This document shows, piece by piece, positions 26,568 to 35,807 of a stretch of 64,000 nt of DNA. A program made the position numbers and the translations under genes. This DNA comes from Dyella sp. S184. Its GTDB lineage: Bacteria; Pseudomonadota; Gammaproteobacteria; Xanthomonadales; Rhodanobacteraceae. Numbering within the stretch: position 1 is the first letter of the stretch; the number at the start of each line of letters is the position of its first letter. Under the pieces are notes generated by a model. It was not told the DNA's origin and ran no database searches. It worked only from the letters and a program-made list of their open reading frames with translations. The stretch covers positions 124,001 to 188,000 of the forward strand of contig NZ_LMUE01000002.1 in NCBI RefSeq assembly GCF_009766065.1. Reading direction: 5' to 3'.

Positions 26568-27512
26568 TCATCCGGGCTCGCGTTTCGGCAACAGCTCGGC
26601 CGGGCATGCACCGCGGCGGCCACGCAGGCCATCCCACAGGCCACGCAGCATGCAGCGCAGGTTGCGCGGCCGCGGCCCGATCAGCACGCCAAACAGGAGC
26701 AGCTTGGCCAGCACGCGCGGCAGGTCCTGGGCAATCCACACCGGCGGCGTGTGCGGCATCCGGTACAGCAAGACCCGGTTGCGCATCATGTAATACAGCC
26801 GCAGTGACCCATGCACTACGACCTGTCCACCCAAAGGCAGCGCACGACGGGCATCGCCCAGCCGGTGATGCATCGTCGCCGCGCACACCCCGTACAGTGC
26901 GTAGCCCTGTGCCCGTGCCCGGAAACCCCATTCCAGATCGACGTTGTCGATGAACAACCCCGCGTCCATCGGGCCAACCTGATCGAGCACGGCCAGCGGA
27001 ATCAGTGCGCCCGAGCTGATCAGGAAATCGCAGGCGATGTGCTGCGTGTCGGTCGCGCACCAGAGCTTGCGATTCAACGGAAAGCCGACGCGCACGAACG
27101 GCGCATCACGATCTTCACGCACGTCATGGAAACGCGGCCCCACTGCGGCCATCCGGTTCGTAAGCACAAGCGTTTGCAGTGCCTGGAGGAGTGACGCCAC
27201 CATGCCTTCGCCCGGTTCGCTGTCCTGATCCAGCAGCAGTACATAGCGGTACCCATTTGCTCGCGCCCACTCGATCCCGATGTTCTGTGCGGCGGCCAAG
27301 CCAAGGTTGTGCGGCTGGCCCAGCAGCGCCCCGCCTCGGGCCGACAATGTCTCAGCCAGCACGAGCTGCCAGTCGCCACCGCTGGCGTTGTCGACGAGCA
27401 CCACGGCACCGACCTGCCGCGCCATCCCGTCGGCCAGACCCAGGATCGCGGCCGGCTCAGGGTGATAACTCACGATCACCGCGCAGACATCGGTTGGGGG
27501 AAACTCAGTCAT
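26568..27512 (-). CDS. GT2 glycosyltransferase, rhamnosyltransferase-like
   Basis: A 314-residue family 2 glycosyltransferase. The nucleotide-binding region is VIVSYHP...LVDNAS and the metal motif is DQD at 95-97 in LLLDQDSEP. FIDNVDLEWGFRARAQGY and the order of motifs resemble RfbF-type rhamnosyltransferases. The acceptor is unknown. The start at 27512 overlaps the end of the upstream GT2 gene by eight bases, so the two are translationally coupled. It converges on the ETF-QO gene with only 15 bases between. Confidence 0.85.
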   Translation of the reverse strand: MTEFPPTDVCAVIVSYHPEPAAILGLADGMARQVGAVVLVDNASGGDWQLVLAETLSARGGALLGQPHNLGLAAAQNIGIEWARANGYRYVLLLDQDSEPGEGMVASLLQALQTLVLTNRMAAVGPRFHDVREDRDAPFVRVGFPLNRKLWCATDTQHIACDFLISSGALIPLAVLDQVGPMDAGLFIDNVDLEWGFRARAQGYALYGVCAATMHHRLGDARRALPLGGQVVVHGSLRLYYMMRNRVLLYRMPHTPPVWIAQDLPRVLAKLLLFGVLIGPRPRNLRCMLRGLWDGLRGRRGACPAELLPKREPG

Positions 27513-28491
27513 GCCGCAGCAGATCCCGCAGCATCGACCGCCCACCTGTACCGTACCGCCGATAACAACCCTCGCGAGCCTCATGCAGGATCGGCAGCAA
27601 ACGCCGCCAGCGTGGCAACCGGCCGATCGCCACACGTCGCTCGAAATGGGTGCGTTTGTGCCGGATCTGTGCAGCGCGGTCAGCGCCACCGAGGAACTCC
27701 GCCTGCATGAAAAAATCCTCCAGATGCTGCAACCGCCCCGCCTCGTCAGCCAGAAGACTGCTACGCGGAAGCAGCAGATCCTGCCACTTCATCGCCAATG
27801 TGCGCCGGCGCATGCCGATCTGATTGGCGCCATGCTGGCGGTAATCGATCAGCGGTTCGTCGATGAAATCGATCCGGCCAGCCGCCGCCGCAACTGCAGC
27901 CAGCCATTCGTCGTGAATCCAGTCCGGCGCCACCGGCAACGCCAGTTCGACCAGGTCACGCCGCAGCGCAGCCGTGGCCCCAGTGACAAAACTGCGACGC
28001 AGAACCACCTCGAATGCGCGGCCCGCATGGATAGCCTGCTTCTCCTGTGGCGTCATCTGCAACGCATCGAACAGCGAACACTGCAGGGACTCGCCGGCGG
28101 CATCCACCAGCCGCGCGTCACTATGCAGCAACAGCAACTGCGGATCATCGTTGAAGCGAGCCTCGATCCTGGCCAGCTTGTCGGGGCGCCACACATCGTC
28201 CTGGTCACACAGGAACAACACCTCTCCGCTAGCCTGGCGCAGCCCCGCGGAAAAATTCCCGACGTAGCCAAGATTGACCGGGTTGCGTCGAAGTCGCACC
28301 TCGATGCCGGCGCGCAGCGCCTGCTCGGCAAACACCTGAAGAATGTCCAGCGTGGCGTCGGTCGAGCCGTCATCGCCGATCACGATCTCGTCGGGCAGGC
28401 GGGTCTGCGCCAACAGGCTGTCCAGCTGTGGCTGCAGGTAGGCGGCCCCATTGAAGGTGCAGATCACGATGGAAAGACGGGATTGCGTCAT
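27505..28491 (-). CDS. GT2 glycosyltransferase
   Basis: A 328-residue family 2 glycosyltransferase with SIVICTFNGAAYL, IGDDGSTD at 39-46 and the metal motif DQDD at 96-99 (LCDQDDVW). It probably adds a sugar to a cell-surface glycan; donor and acceptor are unknown. It is the first gene of a two-gene unit with the rhamnosyltransferase-like gene, next to etfB, on the outer flank of the polysaccharide locus. The ATG at 28491 is the start; the longer frame to 28620 is unsupported. Confidence 0.85.
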   Translation of the reverse strand: MTQSRLSIVICTFNGAAYLQPQLDSLLAQTRLPDEIVIGDDGSTDATLDILQVFAEQALRAGIEVRLRRNPVNLGYVGNFSAGLRQASGEVLFLCDQDDVWRPDKLARIEARFNDDPQLLLLHSDARLVDAAGESLQCSLFDALQMTPQEKQAIHAGRAFEVVLRRSFVTGATAALRRDLVELALPVAPDWIHDEWLAAVAAAAGRIDFIDEPLIDYRQHGANQIGMRRRTLAMKWQDLLLPRSSLLADEAGRLQHLEDFFMQAEFLGGADRAAQIRHKRTHFERRVAIGRLPRWRRLLPILHEAREGCYRRYGTGGRSMLRDLLRHD

Positions 28492-28791
28492 GGTCGCTCG
28501 TTGCCGCGGCTGACAATGCCAAAACCCGGCCATTGCGGGGACGCCCCCGATATCGAAACATGCCGACCGCTGCCGGCGACTGCCGTGATCCGGTTCATGG
28601 AGTGAACCCTCATGCCCCACTCCATGCCAGATGACTGCGCATCATACCGAAATGACCGCCGCGCCAGCCCGCTACTGCATCCCCGGCAAAGAATCCGGGC
28701 CATCCCCGAGCCGTGACGCCGGCTCGGGTTAGAATAGTCCATTGTTTCATTCCCGCATGCGCCCCACGGGCGCCCGTAGAAGGAATCCCTG
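28492..28791. other. Divergent intergenic region before etfB
   Basis: No gene is seen. It carries a perfect CCCGAGCC-N8-GGCTCGGG hairpin (28705-28728) directly followed by TAGAAT (28730-28735), a plausible -10 for etfBA about 60 bases before the etfB start. No good -35 is visible, so the hairpin may mark a regulated promoter. Confidence 0.4.
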
Positions 28792-29538
28792 ATGAAAATT
28801 CTGGTCGGCTACAAGCGCGTGGTGGATTACAACGTGCGCATCCAGGTCAAACCCGACGGCACAGGCGTGGTCACCGATGGCGTCAAGCTGTCCGCCAACC
28901 CGTTCGACGATATCGCGCTGGAAGAGGCGCTGCGTCTGCGCGAGAAAGGCGTCGCCACGGAAGTCATCGTGGTCGCTATCGGTCCGGCCGATCTCACCGC
29001 GCACCTGCGTAACGGTCTGGCGATGGGCGCCAACCGCGCGATCCACGTCGTTACCGCGGAAGCCGTGCAGCCGCTGACCGCGGCGCGCGTGTTCCTCAAG
29101 CTGATCGAGAAGGAACAGCCCGGCCTGGTGATCCTCGGCAAGCAGGCCATCGACGATGACGCCAACCAAACCGGCCAGATGCTGGCCGCGCTGTGGGATC
29201 GCCCGCAGGCCACGTTTGCCAGCCAAGTCGAGATCGCCGACGGCAAGGCCAAGGTGACCCGTGAAGTCGACGCCGGCCTGGAGGTGATCGAGGCGGAACT
29301 GCCGGCGGTGATCACCACCGACCTCCGCCTCAACGAGCCACGCTTCATCAAGCTGCCAGACATCATGAAGGCCAAGGCCAAACCGATCGATACGATCGAA
29401 TTCGGCTCGCTCGGCGTCGAGGCGCACGATCATCTCAAGACCACGCACTACGCAGCACCGGCCAAGCGCAGCAAGGGCGTGATGGTGAAGGATGCCGCCG
29501 AACTGGTCGCAGCGCTGAAGCAGAAAGGCCTGCTCTAA
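28792..29538 (+). CDS. etfB: Electron transfer flavoprotein beta subunit
   Basis: A 248-residue ETF beta subunit, which with EtfA carries electrons from acyl-CoA dehydrogenases to ETF-QO. It starts MKILVGYKRVVDYN; NPFDDIALEEALRL and the AMP-site region GKQAIDDDANQTGQ are conserved. AAGGA precedes the ATG. etfBA is the conserved left border of the LPS locus in Xanthomonas. Confidence 0.97.
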   Translation: MKILVGYKRVVDYNVRIQVKPDGTGVVTDGVKLSANPFDDIALEEALRLREKGVATEVIVVAIGPADLTAHLRNGLAMGANRAIHVVTAEAVQPLTAARVFLKLIEKEQPGLVILGKQAIDDDANQTGQMLAALWDRPQATFASQVEIADGKAKVTREVDAGLEVIEAELPAVITTDLRLNEPRFIKLPDIMKAKAKPIDTIEFGSLGVEAHDHLKTTHYAAPAKRSKGVMVKDAAELVAALKQKGLL

Positions 29539-29576
29539 GCAGCCCTGACATTAATCAGAAATCCTGGAGATTTCAC

Positions 29577-30518
29577 ATGAGCAAGATTCTGGTCATCGCC
29601 GAACATCTGGGCGGCAAACTCAACTCTTCCACTGCGCGCGCCGTGAGCGCGGCCGCTGCCGTCAAAGCCGAAGCCATCGACGTGCTGGTCCTGTCCGACG
29701 CTCCCGACGCGATCGCCGCCGAAGCAGCGAAGATCGACGGCGTGAGCCGCGTACTCACCGTCGCCAGGCCCGAAAACGCGCATCCACTGGCCGCCGTGCT
29801 CGCACCGCAGATCGCAAAGGCCGCCGCCGGCTACAGCCACCTGTTCGTGCCGTCCACCACGTTCGGCAAGGACGTCGCCCCGCGTGTCGCCGCCCTGCTC
29901 GGCGTGGCCCAGGTCAGCGACGTGATGAGCGTGGAAGCCGCACACACCTTCAAGCGCCCGATCTACGCCGGCAACGCGATCATCACCGTCGAGGCTGACG
30001 CCAATCACCCCGTGGTCGCCACGATCCGCTCCGCCTCGTGGGCCGCCGCGGGCAATGGCGCCGATAGCGCGCCGATCGAAGCACTGACCATCGACGCGGC
30101 ACTGCCCACGCATACCCGCTTCGTCGAACTCAAGCAGGGCAGCAGCGATCGCCCGGACCTGCAGAGCGCGAGCAAGGTCGTCTCCGGCGGTCGCGGCGTC
30201 GGCTCGAAGGAAAACTTCGACATCATCTATAAATTCGCCGACCGGATCGGTGCCGCCGTGGGTGCCTCGCGCGCCGCGGTCGACGCTGGTTACGTGCCCA
30301 GCGAGATGCAGGTCGGCCAGACCGGCAAGATCATCGCCCCGGAGCTGTACATGGCGATCGGCATCTCCGGCGCGATCCAGCACCTCACCGGCATCAAGGA
30401 CGCCGGCACCATCGTCGCGATCAACAAGGACGGCGAAGCACCGATCTTCGAGATTGCCGATCTCGGCCTGGTAGGCGACCTGTTCAAGCTGATACCAGAG
30501 TTGGAACAGGCACTCTGA
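29577..30518 (+). CDS. etfA: Electron transfer flavoprotein alpha subunit
   Basis: A 313-residue FAD-carrying ETF alpha subunit. The C-terminal FAD site is conserved ([38 protein letters not shown]). It starts 38 bases after etfB after a GGAGA site. Right after it the sequence becomes more AT-rich and the polysaccharide genes begin. Confidence 0.97.
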   Translation: MSKILVIAEHLGGKLNSSTARAVSAAAAVKAEAIDVLVLSDAPDAIAAEAAKIDGVSRVLTVARPENAHPLAAVLAPQIAKAAAGYSHLFVPSTTFGKDVAPRVAALLGVAQVSDVMSVEAAHTFKRPIYAGNAIITVEADANHPVVATIRSASWAAAGNGADSAPIEALTIDAALPTHTRFVELKQGSSDRPDLQSASKVVSGGRGVGSKENFDIIYKFADRIGAAVGASRAAVDAGYVPSEMQVGQTGKIIAPELYMAIGISGAIQHLTGIKDAGTIVAINKDGEAPIFEIADLGLVGDLFKLIPELEQAL

Positions 30519-30756
30519 CCGGCAAATACCGGATGCTTCCTCGTGGTTCCGACTTCAACCATGAAGCTTGCGCGACGCCAGGCGCGTGCCAGGCTGTTTC
30601 CATACACTCAAACGGTGCGCCGACCAAATCGATTCGCCACATGGATAAAACGCTGGTCATGATTTTTGGCAATAGATTCAACGACGCAAAATCATCAAGT
30701 CGGGGTCGCCCTGTAATAGTCGCCATGGTGCTCCGTACCTTCGCTGGAAATTGGCC

Positions 30757-31452
30757 GTGATCATTGGAAAGGGACTTTTGGCCCGTGCCTTCGAACCACA
30801 TTTCGGCAAAGATCCCGAAACGATCATATTCGCCTCCGGTGTGTCCAATTCTCTCGAGACGCGCGGCAGCGAGTTTGCACGGGAGCATTCACTTTTGCGC
30901 CAGTTGCAAGCTGATGCAACGAAGCGGCTTGTATATTTCGGTAGCTGCGGCGTCACCGTTGAAGAGGGTGAGCTAACGCCCTACATGAAGCACAAGAAAC
31001 TGATGGAATCGCTGGTGCTCTCATCCGCTGGTGGCTTGGTTCTCCGTTTGCCTCAAGTGGTGGGGGCAATGGGAAATCCAAATACGCTGAGCAACTTTAT
31101 CCATGACAGGATCGTATCTGGTGAACACTTCACCGTATGGGCGCATGCCGAACGCAATTTGATCGACATCGACGACCTAGTGGCTATCGGAACAATCCTG
31201 ATCACGGAAATGGATGATCGCAGTGCCTCCGTGGTCTCCATTGCAGCCCGGAAATCCATGCTCATGACCGAAATCGTGAAAATATTCGAGCGCGTGCATG
31301 GGAAAACCGCCAATTATTCCATCGTGGAAAAAGGTGACCCACTGAAAATCGATACCAAAAAGGCGGCTGAAATCGGCGCTCATTTGGGCATCGACCTCGG
31401 TGCTGGCTACATCGAACGTGTCATCAGGAAGTACTACGCGCCAAAGCGATAG
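30757..31452 (+). CDS. NAD(P)-binding epimerase/dehydratase-like protein (short SDR)
   Basis: A 231-residue protein with an N-terminal dinucleotide-binding IIGKGLLARAF, a YFGSCGV strand and a YMKHK segment that gives a Y76-x3-K80 catalytic pair, the pattern of extended SDR sugar-nucleotide epimerases. It is about 80 residues shorter than typical GalE/RmlD-like enzymes. The start is GTG at 30757 with GGAAA upstream; a TTG at 30751 is the alternative. It is the first gene of the AT-rich island and is followed by the GtrB/GtrA-like pair, so a role in making the donor sugar is plausible but unproved. Confidence 0.65.
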   Translation: MIIGKGLLARAFEPHFGKDPETIIFASGVSNSLETRGSEFAREHSLLRQLQADATKRLVYFGSCGVTVEEGELTPYMKHKKLMESLVLSSAGGLVLRLPQVVGAMGNPNTLSNFIHDRIVSGEHFTVWAHAERNLIDIDDLVAIGTILITEMDDRSASVVSIAARKSMLMTEIVKIFERVHGKTANYSIVEKGDPLKIDTKKAAEIGAHLGIDLGAGYIERVIRKYYAPKR

Positions 31453-31494
31453 CTCTCAAGTCGGCGACGATTTCTCGCGGCTTTTAGGCGTCGA

Positions 31495-32505
31495 ATGCAC
31501 AGCACCAACATGAGTGAGAGCCATATGCCAAATACTGCTGCTGATTATCTCGTGGATGTCACGATTGTTGTTCCGGTTTACGGCGGCAGCTCTGCTCTTC
31601 CAGAGCTCTGCAGTCGAGTAGCCGCAACCATGCAATCGGCAGGGCTCAGCCATGAGGTGATCTTGGTCGATGACCGAGGCCAAGCGGATGCATGGGGGGT
31701 CATTGGTTCGATTGCCGGGGGTCACACGGACGTCGTGGGACTGCGTCTGGGAAGGAATTTTGGTCAGCACGCGGCAACCATCTGCGGAATTGCCAACGCG
31801 CGCGGTAAATGGATTGTCACCATGGATGATGACCTGGAGCACCCACCGGAAGCGATCCCGTCCATGCTCGCAGCCGGTGACGACAATCATCCACTGGTTT
31901 ATGGCATCTTCGAAAAGCGTACTCACGCCGCATATCGCAATTTGAGCTCCGAATTGATGCGGCGCATGCTCAAGCGTGCATTTCCTGACCTCAATGAAGA
32001 CTATTGCTCCTTTCGCGCGATCCATTCACCACTGGCCAAGCAGCTCGATCGCTTCGGCTTGAACCGTCCCTACATCGATGGGATGTTGTCATGGATGACG
32101 TCATCGGCCCGTACAGTGCGGGTGCCGCACGGGCAGCGGCAACACGGAAAAAGCACCTATACCTTGCGCAAGCTTTTATCTCACGCGGCCAATATCTTCA
32201 TCACGTTCTCCCATTTGCCGCTGCGCCTTGCCACCTACGGTGGTGCCGCGCTGGCGGCTGTCAGCTTCTTCTATCTTATCTACGTAGTCTGTGGAAGGTT
32301 GACCGGAAGCATTACCGATCCGGGTTATGCATCGCTCATGTCCGTGGTGTTGTGCGCCTGCGGCATCCAGCTGCTGATTCTTGGCGTGGTTGGCGAATAC
32401 ATCGGGAGATTGATGGGCGCCACCTTTCGTCGACCGGTTTATCTGGTTGAAAACCAGGTCGGAGGACAAGTGGCCGGCACGACGACCTCCCTCAGCCCAC
32501 CATGA
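31495..32505 (+). CDS. Polyprenyl-phosphate GT2 glycosyltransferase, GtrB-like
   Basis: A 336-residue membrane-anchored family 2 glycosyltransferase. VTIVVPVYGGSS and MDDDLEHPPE (metal motif at 111-113) fit GtrB/DPM1 enzymes, and two C-terminal helices (about 240-268 and 280-300) end in GEYIGRLMG. It likely loads a sugar on undecaprenyl phosphate on the cytoplasmic face. In-frame ATGs at 31510 and 31525 are alternative starts. GtrA follows by 12 bases, so this is a gtrBA-type pair for side-chain modification. Confidence 0.85.
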   Translation: MHSTNMSESHMPNTAADYLVDVTIVVPVYGGSSALPELCSRVAATMQSAGLSHEVILVDDRGQADAWGVIGSIAGGHTDVVGLRLGRNFGQHAATICGIANARGKWIVTMDDDLEHPPEAIPSMLAAGDDNHPLVYGIFEKRTHAAYRNLSSELMRRMLKRAFPDLNEDYCSFRAIHSPLAKQLDRFGLNRPYIDGMLSWMTSSARTVRVPHGQRQHGKSTYTLRKLLSHAANIFITFSHLPLRLATYGGAALAAVSFFYLIYVVCGRLTGSITDPGYASLMSVVLCACGIQLLILGVVGEYIGRLMGATFRRPVYLVENQVGGQVAGTTTSLSPP

Positions 32506-32517
32506 CAGTAACTTGAG

Positions 32518-32943
32518 ATGCGACTTCGACTATCCAGAATAATAGGAGCGGGCTCGCGGCTTGGCTCGATGGCTCCGGCCTGGACTGGAGAGGTTTTTCG
32601 CTTCCTGATAGGAGGGGTACTTAACACTGTCGTGGGCTACAGTGTGTACCTGTTGCTATTTCACTGGTTGCGCTACGAGATAGCGTACGCCATCGCCTAT
32701 ATCGTCAGCATCGCCGTGTCCTACGTGTTCAATGCGATGTTCGTGTTCCGCCAACCACTTCGGGCACGCTCCGCGTTGTATTACCCGCTGGTTTATCTCG
32801 CACAGTTCCTGCTGGGCCTGCTCATGCTGAAAGTGCTGATTGGCGTAGTGCATGTCTCGGCATGGCTGGCGCCATTGCTGGTGAGTGTGCTCACGATACC
32901 AATGACTTTCCTTCTCTCGCGAATCATCGTGCGAGCGCAGTGA
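32518..32943 (+). CDS. GtrA-like flippase family protein
   Basis: A 141-residue protein with four hydrophobic helices, the usual layout and length of GtrA, which is thought to flip the polyprenyl-linked sugar made by GtrB. FRFLIGGVLNTVVGYSVYLLL and SYVFNAMFVF are characteristic. It lies right after the GtrB-like gene; together with the polytopic protein at 33812 it may form a three-part glycosylation system. Confidence 0.85.
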   Translation: MRLRLSRIIGAGSRLGSMAPAWTGEVFRFLIGGVLNTVVGYSVYLLLFHWLRYEIAYAIAYIVSIAVSYVFNAMFVFRQPLRARSALYYPLVYLAQFLLGLLMLKVLIGVVHVSAWLAPLLVSVLTIPMTFLLSRIIVRAQ

Positions 32944-33009
32944 TCGCCGTAGTGGAGGTGGCCCGACGCGTGCCGTCGAAGTTCTTTCGTTGCAGGGTGC
33001 AGGCCAGCC

Positions 33010-33714
33010 TCAAGACGAGGCTTGAAGAACGTATTGGGCGCCGAGTGGGAGCCACCCCATGAAGGATTCCAGCGGACGCAATGCGGCCAACGCGTGAGGG
33101 AAAAACACCACATAACGCACGCGGATGTCACCGAATCCGGTATCGCGAGCGAGTTTTAGCAGTTCAGCTCTGGGCAGGAGAATTGCGTCTTCATCAAATG
33201 GACATTCGTTGACGGCTTTTACCGTCAGCGGATTCAGTACATTGTGTTCGAACACGAAAATCTGCGCACCAGGCTTCATGACACGCCGAAGCTCGCCCAT
33301 CCAGTACAACCTGACGTCGGGTGGGATGTGGTGAAAAACACATGCAACAAGCACGGCATCGAAGCTATCGCTCGCATAGGGTAACCCCGATTCCGGGACG
33401 ACCTGGAACGACGCTTCGCGGGACAGGGTTTCCTGCGCAAGCTTGATACTTTCACCTGAAGGATCCGCGCCAAACAGCTCGGCCTCTGGAAAAGCCTGGC
33501 GCAGATGCGGTATGGAGTTTCCTATGCCGCAACCGAAATCCAGGATCGATAGCGGTTGCCCCGAAGGATTCGGAAGAACCCGGGCAGCCATGTACTTTGC
33601 CTTGTAGGCCGAGAAAAAAGAGGGCTCTTCTCCGCTTGCAACAATGCTGGCCTGATGCAGCTCGGTGTATTTGTCCGCGTAACGATCAAACTCAGGTTTT
33701 TCCGAATTGCTCAT
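33010..33714 (-). CDS. Class I SAM-dependent methyltransferase
   Basis: A 234-residue methyltransferase. The SAM loop is LDFGCGIGNS (58-67), with the acidic strand end in LFGADPSGES and post-motifs VACVFHHIP and MKPGAQIFVFEHN. The substrate is unknown; O-methylation of a glycan or of its lipid intermediate is plausible from the location. The ATG at 33714 is the most likely start. It converges on the gtrA-like gene and lies 97 bases after the polytopic protein gene, probably in the same leftward unit. Confidence 0.85.
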   Translation of the reverse strand: MSNSEKPEFDRYADKYTELHQASIVASGEEPSFFSAYKAKYMAARVLPNPSGQPLSILDFGCGIGNSIPHLRQAFPEAELFGADPSGESIKLAQETLSREASFQVVPESGLPYASDSFDAVLVACVFHHIPPDVRLYWMGELRRVMKPGAQIFVFEHNVLNPLTVKAVNECPFDEDAILLPRAELLKLARDTGFGDIRVRYVVFFPHALAALRPLESFMGWLPLGAQYVLQASS

Positions 33715-33811
33715 GCCGGTTTCCGCATATCTTATGGTTTGTCGATGAAACAAGTAGCGCCGATCAGTACAAGAAGCCTCAAGTCAACCCGCAGCGCACC
33801 TGCATCTCAAT

Positions 33812-35410
33812 TCACTGTGCTTGCGTGTTCATCGATTCGGCAGGTATTGGAGACAACGGCGGCAGGTAATGATGTCGTCGCTGCACTTGCGGCGAGAAAA
33901 TGTTGAGACGGTTCACACTCAACAATTGAATCAATTGTAGACGTTTGCCTGGCGCCAAGTTGCAGATACTATGTTCTTCTGGAAGGCAATCGGTTACTTG
34001 GGAAGGATCTCTGACAATTTGGTCGATCTGCCTGGCCATCAAAGCATCGTAAGCCCACTGGTAAGGCTGTTTGTGCCAGGCATCGATTGACAGGGGTATT
34101 TGCACCAGCAGCAGAATCAGACACGCCGACGCCGGCACCCATATGCCCATCACGTATCGCCATTTCGAGGGTTGGAGCGTCGCTTGTGGAGGCTCGGCCC
34201 ACATGAGCAACAGTGCAATCAAGTGTCCTGCATACAGCAATATGTAGCGCGGCTGATTCACATAATCGTTGCCAAAAGTGGCGACGCGTCCAAGGATAAT
34301 ACCGGCCACCCATCCGTACGAAACTACCATCAGACTTATGGCAACGAAGATTGCCAGATTGTATTTGCTGCGGAACGCCTTCCGCCAAAACAAGAAGTGT
34401 GCAACAAGCAGAAGCGTAGCGATGATTATCTGAAGAACCATCCAGATTTCTGCTTGAGTGAACCGAAGCGGGATTTGGTAGGACACCGGGATTACCAGTG
34501 GCAACACTATCCACTTCCACCATCCATTCTCCCGAAAACGATCAAGCAATGGCCCCCAATTGGATGAAATCGGCGTTGACCGCTGCCCACCAAAAATCGG
34601 GGCATAGGCATATCCAATCCGCACGAACACCATGCACACGCCAATCACGGCAAGTATCTTCCACGTGGACGGGTGTCGCTGTGCCGGATCGCAGAGCTGC
34701 GCCAGCAGCAAGGCAAATACCACGGCTATTACAGCAACCAAGGCGCTATCGTCACACGTGATACCCAGCAACAAGGTAGCCATCGCCAGCGCCAAATAGC
34801 GCTTACTTCGATGGGCATGCCATACCACCAACATAAACACGAGAATGATCAGGGTGGTGACGTTTTCGAGGGCAACCAACGGCCACGTCCAGGTTGCCCC
34901 TGTTCCATTCAGCGAAAAGAGCACCGCACAAATACTGGCCCAGGCGAGGCAACGGGCGATATCACCACGATCCTGATGTCGCTCCGCGACGCTGATCCGA
35001 TAGAAAATGACAGCACAAGCCGCGGCTGCGATCACGCCTATGACAGCCCCGACCACGAAATCAAGATCGAAATAACGCCATTCCAGAAGCATCTCTAGCT
35101 TGAACAACGGCTGCGCGTGATCGGCACCCACACGCTTGATGAAAAAGTCGCCCAAACTGAGGCCACCGTTGATCGCCTTGCGCAGGAATACGTCAAGAAA
35201 GTACCAGGCGTCCGCTTGAATCACCGGGGAGGAAACCCGCAGTACAAAATAGAGGGCATTGAGCATAGTCACAGCGGCCACCAGCCACGCCAGCGCCCGG
35301 GCGACGTACTGTGCTGACGACAACGTCGCCAAGCGACGATCGTTTTGTTGTATTAACGCCACTGAGTTCATCACCTTGGAGTTGTCGACCGATCGATCAC
35401 TGACATACAA
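33812..35410 (-). CDS. Polytopic membrane protein, possible GT-C glycosyltransferase (GtrC-like)
   Basis: A 532-residue protein with about 10-12 transmembrane helices. An acidic loop after the first helix, DAWYFLDVFLRKAINGG followed by RVGADHAQPLFKLEML, is the kind of Asp/His-rich periplasmic loop found in GT-C transferases. I infer it is the sugar transferase that uses the polyprenyl donor made by the nearby GtrBA-like pair. The family is not recognised by name. The start is ATG 35410, or ATG 35371. Its codon and base use is more AT-rich than the flanking housekeeping genes. Confidence 0.65.
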   Translation of the reverse strand: MYVSDRSVDNSKVMNSVALIQQNDRRLATLSSAQYVARALAWLVAAVTMLNALYFVLRVSSPVIQADAWYFLDVFLRKAINGGLSLGDFFIKRVGADHAQPLFKLEMLLEWRYFDLDFVVGAVIGVIAAAACAVIFYRISVAERHQDRGDIARCLAWASICAVLFSLNGTGATWTWPLVALENVTTLIILVFMLVVWHAHRSKRYLALAMATLLLGITCDDSALVAVIAVVFALLLAQLCDPAQRHPSTWKILAVIGVCMVFVRIGYAYAPIFGGQRSTPISSNWGPLLDRFRENGWWKWIVLPLVIPVSYQIPLRFTQAEIWMVLQIIIATLLLVAHFLFWRKAFRSKYNLAIFVAISLMVVSYGWVAGIILGRVATFGNDYVNQPRYILLYAGHLIALLLMWAEPPQATLQPSKWRYVMGIWVPASACLILLLVQIPLSIDAWHKQPYQWAYDALMARQIDQIVRDPSQVTDCLPEEHSICNLAPGKRLQLIQLLSVNRLNIFSPQVQRRHHYLPPLSPIPAESMNTQAQ

Positions 35411-35807
35411 GTCAATGCATTATTGTAGCCACTCTAAGTGCCTTCAGAGACTTCGACGCCACCCCAAACCTGAATAGCACAAGCCTTGCCGTGAATTGAA
35501 GAAACGGAGCGTAAAGAGGTGGCTTTCGGAAGAACAGACATTGGCTTCCTGCGGGAAGATCCGCGGGCTCGGCGGCGAAAAAGCTGCTCAGGCAACACAG
35601 CTTCTCTGGGGCGAGCTACCACCTATGCGCAGCAGCCTCTGTGGCATGACGGCACCTGAAGCCAAGACCGCCGGCGCGTTGCGCACGCGACTTAGAGAAG
35701 CTGCCTGGCCGGCTCTATGTTCTTCTATAGCATCGTAGCTCGTGGGGGATGTCAGGCCGCCGACTCTTCCAGCCGGAGTTCGGCGCCCACCAGGTTCGCC
35801 CATGAAT
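35411..35807. other. 397-base non-coding stretch inside the leftward unit
   Basis: I see no credible gene. Short open frames on both strands (such as 35588-35833 minus) have no recognisable motif. On the minus strand AAGCTG...CAGCTTTTT (35603-35577) forms a weak terminator-like hairpin after gmhB. GGTGGTAGCTC (35627-35617 minus) resembles the RfaH ops element GGCGGTAGCGT at 8 of 11 positions. It may be a long leader of the polytopic-protein gene or the scar of a lost gene. Confidence 0.35.

Noticed and set aside
31441-31494. JUMPstart element before the GtrB-like gene
   Set aside because: No GGCGGTAGCGT-like sequence is present there.
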